Assembly: GCF_022346605.1 (NCBI RefSeq)
Contig: NZ_JAKRNT010000016.1
Span: forward strand, 1 to 62,523
Length of the DNA stretch: 62,523 nucleotides
DNA from: Sporosarcina sp. ACRSL
Lineage (GTDB): Bacteria > Bacillota > Bacilli > Bacillales_A > Planococcaceae
Direction: 5' to 3'
Shown: piece after piece, positions 56,392 to 62,523 of the stretch
How positions within the stretch are numbered: the first letter of the stretch is position 1
How the letters are laid out: the number at the start of each line of letters is the position of its first letter
Position numbers and translations under genes: made by a program
Notes under the pieces: model-generated
What the model was told of the DNA's origin: nothing
Database searches by the model: none
The model's input: the letters and a program-made list of their open reading frames with translations, nothing else

Positions 56392-57816
56392 ATGGATAGA
56401 TTGCATCCTACTTATACGAAAACAAGCATGACGAAGGAGCAATTTTTTTACGCATATAAAGAGCTTGCAAAGACTACGGAACAGCATGTTTTGCTTGAAA
56501 GCGGGCGCACAGGGAAGCTATGCATCGCGGGAATCGACCCACTTGTGACGCTGACTAGCAAGAAGGATCACTCATTGGAAATTGAATGGCGTGACGGTAC
56601 GAAGGAAGTGAAGGAAGGCGATCCTCTGGAACTTGTATCTGCATTCGTCCAATCGATGGAAATGGAAAATATGGAGGAGCTGCCGGACTTCCAAGGGGGA
56701 GCTATCGGCTTTATCAGCTATGATTACTCACGGTCGTACGAGCCCATTCCTGAAATAGCTGTGGATGACTTGGAGACGCCGGACATTTTCTTTTATTTGT
56801 TTGATCGTTGGGCAGTCCTTGATCTGGAGACTGAAACGGCCTATTTCATGACACTTCCTAGACGTGGGCTTGATGCGGCAGATGTGGAAAAGGAATGGAT
56901 GGAAGAAGCTGAAGTCGGTATCGGGAAGCGTGTCCATTCGCCAGGTGACAGCGCAATTGATTATACAAGACCTGAAAATGTCGAAGTATCCGTGACCGGT
57001 CCGCAATTCGAACAGATGGTGCGCGATGTCCAGCGTTATATAGCGAATGGGGATGTCAACCAAGTCAACCTAACCGTGAGGCAATCGAAGGAACTATCCG
57101 CTGACCCGCTGTCGATGTACGAAGCATTGCGATCTTTTAATCCATCACCCTATATGGCATCAATTGGAGCAAAGGAATTCGCTGTCGTTTCTGGCTCTCC
57201 CGAACTACTCCTGAAAAAGCGGGGAACGGAATTGAGTACGCGTCCGATCGGCGGAACGAGGCCGAGAGGGGTAACAGAACATGAGGATCAAGCGCTTGAG
57301 ACGGAATTGCTCTCCAATGAAAAGGAGAAAGGCGAGCATATCATGCTTGTCGAACAGGAACTAGAGGATTTTGGACATGTGTGTATCCCTGAAACGGTGG
57401 AAACAGATGAATTCATGGTCATAGAGAAGTATTCGCACGTCATGCACCTCGTTTCAAACGTAAGAGGGACAGCTTCCCCCGAGTTATCGAATGCTGCCAT
57501 TATTAAAGGAGTGTTCCCGGGCGGTTCGATTACAGGTTCCCCGAAACTGCGTACGATGGAAATCATTGAAGAATTAGAGCCGACACGGAGAGGACTATAT
57601 ACGGGATCGATCGGATGGATCGGCTTCAACGGCGATATGGAATTGAATATCGTCATTCGAACAGCCTATATAAAGGACGGAGTGGCGCATATTCAAGCAG
57701 GTGCTGGCCTCGTTGCGGACTCCAATCCAGAAGCTGAATACGTGGAATCGTTGAATAAGGCGAGGGCGCTTTGGCAGGCAAAGGAGATGGCCGAAGCAGT
57801 AGAATCAAAGGTGTGA
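56392..57816 (+). CDS. pabB: aminodeoxychorismate synthase component I
   Basis: This 474-residue chorismate-using enzyme makes 4-amino-4-deoxychorismate for folate. Motifs: RPIGGTRPRG, FPGGSITGSPKLRTMEIIEELE, GSIGWIGFNGDMELN and IQAGAGLVADSNPEAEY. ATG 56392 lies 8 bp after GGGGG; TTG 56377 overlaps that site. The glutaminase partner pabA, which follows in B. subtilis, is absent: pabC begins 17 bp after the stop. The amidotransferase must come from elsewhere, for instance a trpG. Confidence 0.93.
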   Translation: MDRLHPTYTKTSMTKEQFFYAYKELAKTTEQHVLLESGRTGKLCIAGIDPLVTLTSKKDHSLEIEWRDGTKEVKEGDPLELVSAFVQSMEMENMEELPDFQGGAIGFISYDYSRSYEPIPEIAVDDLETPDIFFYLFDRWAVLDLETETAYFMTLPRRGLDAADVEKEWMEEAEVGIGKRVHSPGDSAIDYTRPENVEVSVTGPQFEQMVRDVQRYIANGDVNQVNLTVRQSKELSADPLSMYEALRSFNPSPYMASIGAKEFAVVSGSPELLLKKRGTELSTRPIGGTRPRGVTEHEDQALETELLSNEKEKGEHIMLVEQELEDFGHVCIPETVETDEFMVIEKYSHVMHLVSNVRGTASPELSNAAIIKGVFPGGSITGSPKLRTMEIIEELEPTRRGLYTGSIGWIGFNGDMELNIVIRTAYIKDGVAHIQAGAGLVADSNPEAEYVESLNKARALWQAKEMAEAVESKV

Positions 57817-57832
57817 AAAGGAGGTCGCCTTC

Positions 57833-58681
57833 ATGTGCTGTTGGATGAATGGTCAATATGAACAGGCAGACGAATTGCGCATTTCCCCGTTCGATCATGG
57901 GTTTTTATATGGAGCAGGTTTTTTTGAAACGTTCCGGACGTATGATGGACATGTGTTTTTATTCGAAGAACATATGGAAAGACTTCGTGCAGCCTTACAT
58001 GAATACCGAATTGTAATGCCTTATTCGGATGAAGAGATCTTGGAAGCGGTATATGGGTTATACATTCGTTCAGGAGAACGTGATGGATACTACCGGTTGA
58101 ATGTGTCTGCAGGCGTACATGATATCGGTTTGGCCCCTTCCGAATACAGGTCGCCGAATGTGATTTTGTTCCGGAAAGAGTTGGCATTGGCGCCGAGGGG
58201 GACGGAAAAGAAGGCTGTCTGGCTGGAGACGGAAAGGAATCTCCCGGAAAGCAGCGTCCGTCACAAGTCGCATAACTTCCTGAACAATGTGCGTGGGCGT
58301 ATGGAGCTTTCATCTTTAAAAGATCTGGAAGGGATATTCCTTACAGCGCATGGACATGTTGCTGAAGGGGTGACGTCGAATGTGTTTTGGGTGAAGGATG
58401 AAGCGTTATACACGCCCTCTGTAGACACGGGAATCCTGCCTGGAATTACACGTGCTTTTCTATTGGAACTTGGGGAAAAGTTAGGGATGGACGTACATAT
58501 CGGGTTGTTTCCGAAAAATGATGTCGAGCAGGCAGATGAAGTGTTCGTAACAAATGCTGTCCAAGAGCTCGTTCCCCTTTCTGCGGTAGGCGACCGGTTG
58601 CTGCCCGGATCATCAGGGGTTTACTATCAAAAATTGCATCGTCTATACGTTCAGGCGATAGATGAGATAAAGGAAGGGTAA
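57833..58681 (+). CDS. pabC: aminodeoxychorismate lyase
   Basis: This 282-residue fold-type IV PLP enzyme releases pyruvate from aminodeoxychorismate to give p-aminobenzoate. DHGFLYGAGFFETFRTY (about 21-37), the catalytic lysine in RHKSHNFLNNV, and EGVTSNVFWV with the PLP phosphate site are visible. A GGAGG ribosome site lies before ATG 57833. The folP gene starts 5 bp after its stop, so pabB-pabC-folP-folB-folK form one operon. Confidence 0.92.
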   Translation: MCCWMNGQYEQADELRISPFDHGFLYGAGFFETFRTYDGHVFLFEEHMERLRAALHEYRIVMPYSDEEILEAVYGLYIRSGERDGYYRLNVSAGVHDIGLAPSEYRSPNVILFRKELALAPRGTEKKAVWLETERNLPESSVRHKSHNFLNNVRGRMELSSLKDLEGIFLTAHGHVAEGVTSNVFWVKDEALYTPSVDTGILPGITRAFLLELGEKLGMDVHIGLFPKNDVEQADEVFVTNAVQELVPLSAVGDRLLPGSSGVYYQKLHRLYVQAIDEIKEG

Positions 58682-58685
58682 AGTC

Positions 58686-59540
58686 ATGGAATTATCGAAA
58701 GCGAAAGAGATCTACCGTTTAGGGAATACCGAATTTGACTTTAAGAGGGAGACGGCTGTCATGGGCATTTTGAATGTCACGCCGGATTCCTTCTCAGACG
58801 GAGGCAAATACGGACAAGTGGATGCAGCGTTGAAGCGTGCGGAAGAGATGCTTCGGAAAGGCGCGAAAATCATCGATATCGGCGGCGAGTCGACTCGACC
58901 TGGGCATGAACCGGTCTCGCTTGAAATGGAGTTGTCGCGTACGATTCCGGTTATCGAGGCGTTGGTTCGGGAATTGGACTGCGTCATTTCAATTGATACA
59001 TATAAAGCGGACGTAGCGGAAGCCGCATTGAAAGCGGGCGCTAAGATCGTCAATGACGTATGGGGCGCGAAACGCGAGCCGAGGATTGCGGAAGTGGCAG
59101 CAGAGCACAGAGCGCCGATCATCCTTATGCACAATCGGGAAAAAGCCGAATATGAAGGGCCTTTCATGGATGAAATGATTGCGGATCTGGAAGAAAGCGT
59201 GGAAATCGCACGTAAGGCAGGTGTACCGGAAAGCAACATTTGGCTAGATCCAGGTGTCGGCTTTGCAAAATCGACGGCTCAGAACGTATTGGCGATGCAA
59301 GGACTTCGCCGTATTTCTGACATGGGTTATCCGCTACTGCTTGCGACTTCGCGGAAAAGAGTGATCGGCAACATTTTGGATTTGCCGGTAGATGAGCGGA
59401 TGGAAGGGACCGGTGCAACAGTTTGCTATGGCATTGAGCACGGTTGTCATATGGTCCGCGTTCATGATGTGAAAGAGATATCTCGTATGGTGAAGATGAT
59501 GGACGTTCTGACAGGCAAAGCGGAATTGAACGTCGACTGA
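58686..59540 (+). CDS. folP: dihydropteroate synthase
   Basis: This 284-residue TIM-barrel enzyme condenses pABA with the pterin pyrophosphate and is the sulfonamide target. Motifs: MGILNVTPDSFSDGG, IDIGGESTRPG, SIDTYKADVAEAALKAG, and RVHDVKE near the end. All substrate-contacting residues I can see are standard, with no insertion in the pABA loop. It is the third gene of the folate operon. Confidence 0.95.
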   Translation: MELSKAKEIYRLGNTEFDFKRETAVMGILNVTPDSFSDGGKYGQVDAALKRAEEMLRKGAKIIDIGGESTRPGHEPVSLEMELSRTIPVIEALVRELDCVISIDTYKADVAEAALKAGAKIVNDVWGAKREPRIAEVAAEHRAPIILMHNREKAEYEGPFMDEMIADLEESVEIARKAGVPESNIWLDPGVGFAKSTAQNVLAMQGLRRISDMGYPLLLATSRKRVIGNILDLPVDERMEGTGATVCYGIEHGCHMVRVHDVKEISRMVKMMDVLTGKAELNVD

Positions 59541-59562
59541 TCGGGAACTGGAGGGTGTAAAG

Positions 59563-59931
59563 TTGGATTATATTCATTTGAATGAAATGGAGTTTTACGG
59601 CTATCATGGTGCTTTGGAAGAAGAGAATGTCCTTGGCCAACGCTTTCGGGCCAATGTATCGCTTGCAGTCGATTTGGCTGAGGCGGGCGCAACCGATGAT
59701 TTACAAAAGACGGTCAATTATGCGGAAGTGTTTGAAGTTTGCCGTTCTATAGTCGAAGGGGAGCCCAAAAAACTGATTGAAGCGGTCGCAGAAGAGATTG
59801 CGCGTCTCATTTTGCAGAGGTTCGCTGCGCAAGTCCGGGGTGTCCGTGTCGTCTTGATCAAACCGGATCCGCCAATCCGGGGACATTACGCTTCGGTCTC
59901 CGTGGATATTACGAGAGGGGACTTTTCATGA
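59563..59931 (+). CDS. folB: dihydroneopterin aldolase
   Basis: This 122-residue enzyme forms 6-hydroxymethyl-dihydropterin. Conserved MEFYGYHGALEEENVLGQRF, the TVNYAEVFEV segment and the C-terminal IKPDPPIRGHYASVSV including the active-site lysine are present. The start is TTG at 59563 after ACTGGAGGG. Its last codon overlaps folK by 4 bp. Confidence 0.93.
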   Translation: MDYIHLNEMEFYGYHGALEEENVLGQRFRANVSLAVDLAEAGATDDLQKTVNYAEVFEVCRSIVEGEPKKLIEAVAEEIARLILQRFAAQVRGVRVVLIKPDPPIRGHYASVSVDITRGDFS

Positions 59932-60425
59932 ATACGGCTTACATATCTCTCGGCTCCAATATTGAAGATCGGCTGCAGCATCTTACGGAGGCGATTCACG
60001 CACTTCATTCCCATCAACAAATCGAAGTGACGAAGGTGTCATCGATCTATGAAACAGCGCCAGTCGGCTATACGGATCAAGCAGACTTCCTGAATTTAGC
60101 CGTCTGCGTGAAAACTTCATTGAACCCGTATGAACTATTAGCAGCATGCCAAGATATCGAGAACGGTTTAGGTCGAGTCCGGGAAGTCAGATGGGGTCCC
60201 CGGACTGTCGACCTTGACATTTTACTGTATAATAACGACAATATTGAAGCGGAGAACTTAATTGTGCCGCATCCGAGAATGGGTGAACGGGCTTTTGTTC
60301 TTGTACCCTTGTTGGAAATTGCACCTACCATCGAACATCCTGTTTCGGGAACTCCTTTTTCGGTTGCCGATGAGAACGGTGTTGTACTATGGAAGAAAAT
60401 CGAGAAAGTCGGAGAGTTACTTTGA
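59928..60425 (+). CDS. folK: 2-amino-4-hydroxy-6-hydroxymethyldihydropteridine pyrophosphokinase
   Basis: This 165-residue HPPK transfers pyrophosphate from ATP to the pterin. Motifs: ISLGSNIEDR, the magnesium-binding RWGPRTVDLDILLY, and PHPRMGERAFVLVPL. It ends the folate operon. In B. subtilis yazB and a dus gene lie between folK and lysS; both are missing here. Confidence 0.94.
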   Translation: MNTAYISLGSNIEDRLQHLTEAIHALHSHQQIEVTKVSSIYETAPVGYTDQADFLNLAVCVKTSLNPYELLAACQDIENGLGRVREVRWGPRTVDLDILLYNNDNIEAENLIVPHPRMGERAFVLVPLLEIAPTIEHPVSGTPFSVADENGVVLWKKIEKVGELL

Positions 60426-60466
60426 TTTGGCAGATGGCCGGCTTTATCCTATGAAGCAACGATGCG

Positions 60467-60494
60467 AGCCTCCATTATAGTGGCGGCTTTTTTT
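60467..60494 (+). terminator. terminator after folK
   Basis: AGCC-T-CCA pairs with TGG-C-GGCT (seven pairs, one mismatch) and T6-T7 follows. Confidence 0.7.
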
Positions 60495-60549
60495 ACATAA
60501 AGAGTTTGTGTACAATAGGAACATGCCATCCGGCGTGAGGGATAACTAA

Positions 60550-62055
<1,506 letters not shown>

Positions 62056-62068
62056 TCTTGGGAAAATG

Positions 62069-62110
62069 CCGTGCAATCATGTTCTAACAATGATTGCACG
62101 GTTTTTGTTT
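62069..62110 (+). terminator. terminator after lysS
   Basis: CCGTGCAATCAT pairs perfectly with ATGATTGCACGG (12 bp), followed by T5 and GTTTT. Confidence 0.9.
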
Positions 62111-62151
62111 TCGAGTGAGACGACTAGTTGAAACTTTCTTTGAAAAAAGTA

Positions 62152-62180
62152 TTGCAATCAAATAGACAAGCTGATATAGT
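62152..62180 (+). promoter_or_regulatory. rrn promoter P1
   Basis: TTGCAA (62152-62157), 17-bp spacer, TATAGT (62175-62180), with an A/T-rich upstream region. Confidence 0.75.
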
Positions 62181-62248
62181 AAATAACGTTGCGTTTCCGG
62201 TAAGTGAGTAACTGCTCCAACAACTTAAAAGTTTTTCGAAAAAAGTTG

Positions 62249-62278
62249 TTGACATCGGAATTGTGATTGTGATATTAT
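62249..62278 (+). promoter_or_regulatory. rrn promoter P2
   Basis: TTGACA (62249-62254), 18-bp spacer, TATTAT (62273-62278). The leader after it contains GAACCTTGAAAACTGAAC, as in other Bacillales rrn leaders. Confidence 0.8.
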
Positions 62279-62455
62279 ATAAGAGTTGCTTCTGAACGAA
62301 GTGACCGACAATGAACCTTGAAAACTGAACAGCAAAACGTCAACAAATAAAGTCTCGAAGCCGACCCCGTCGGTGGACAGACAAAACGAATCTTCGGATT
62401 CGAAATTGACATCTTAAATGATGCCAGCAAGAAACTCGAGCTACTCGAATTTCTC

Positions 62456-62523
62456 TATTATGGAGAGTTTGATCCTGGCTCAGGACGAACGCTGGCGGCG
62501 TGCCTAATACATGCAAGTCGAGC
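62456..62523 (+). rRNA. rrs: 16S ribosomal RNA, 5' end (partial)
   Basis: GGAGAGTTTGATCCTGGCTC at 62462 and the following GACGAACGCTGGCGGCG are the universal bacterial 16S 5' end. The mature 5' end is placed six bases before GGAGAG by analogy with B. subtilis. The gene continues beyond the window. Confidence 0.95.

Overview
The window is the conserved Bacillus-type block that joins two ribosomal RNA operons. It opens at the 5S gene of one rrn operon and ends 68 bases into the 16S gene of the next. Between them the gene order follows, from memory of Bacillus subtilis 168, yaaO-tmk-yaaQ-yaaR-holB-yaaT-yabA-yabB-yazA-rsmI-abrB-metS-tatD-yabE-rnmV-ksgA-veg-sspF-ispE-purR-yabJ-spoVG-glmU-prs-ctc-pth-fin-mfd-spoVT-yabM-yabN-yabO-yabP-yabQ-divIC-yabR-tRNA(Met)-spoIIE-tilS-hpt-ftsH-coaX-hslO-yacD-cysK-pabB-pabC-folP-folB-folK-lysS. 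Spore genes (spoVG, spoVT, spoIIE, fin, yabP, yabQ, sspF) mark an endospore former. The moderate GC, the protein sequences and the missing synteny members suggest a Planococcaceae/Caryophanaceae relative, perhaps Sporosarcina. That assignment is inference.

Region by region: (1) 1-6670 holds the 5S rRNA, a secreted lipoprotein and a five-gene two-component/ABC-2 exporter cassette resembling the linearmycin-resistance lnrJKLMN genes, where B. subtilis has csfB-xpaC-yaaN. (2) 6.7-14.2 kb is the DNA replication/translation support cluster (tmk, holB, yabA, rsmI). (3) abrB lies on the minus strand with two Spo0A boxes in its leader. (4) 15-33.4 kb is metS to spoVT, with no yabG. (5) 33.5-38.95 kb is an accessory island between spoVT and yabM: an ECF sigma factor with a membrane partner carrying a duplicated domain, an XRE-TPR regulator divergent from an MFS exporter with matching operators, and an MntA/HepT module whose HepT toxin gene is broken twice. 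(6) 39-48 kb is yabM to spoIIE, with a small frameshifted membrane-protein gene, a DinB-fold gene and a minus-strand tRNA-Met as additions. (7) 48.2-62 kb is tilS to lysS, including a folate operon without pabA, then tandem rrn promoters.

The least explained signals are non-coding. Three intergenic arrays (1097, 14813, 45259) each contain seven copies of a TTTATGCG core at an exact 20-bp period. A fourth array (273-377) has a different core, CGCGTCCAAAG, at an exact 21-bp period. The spacers between cores drift. Neither period fits a stable peptide repeat or a CRISPR, and both equal about two DNA helical turns, so the cores lie on one face of the helix. Separately, four mosaic hairpin-rich repeat elements (8878, 19327, 22078, 45438) share and reshuffle modules. 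One of them carries four tandem 61-bp units.
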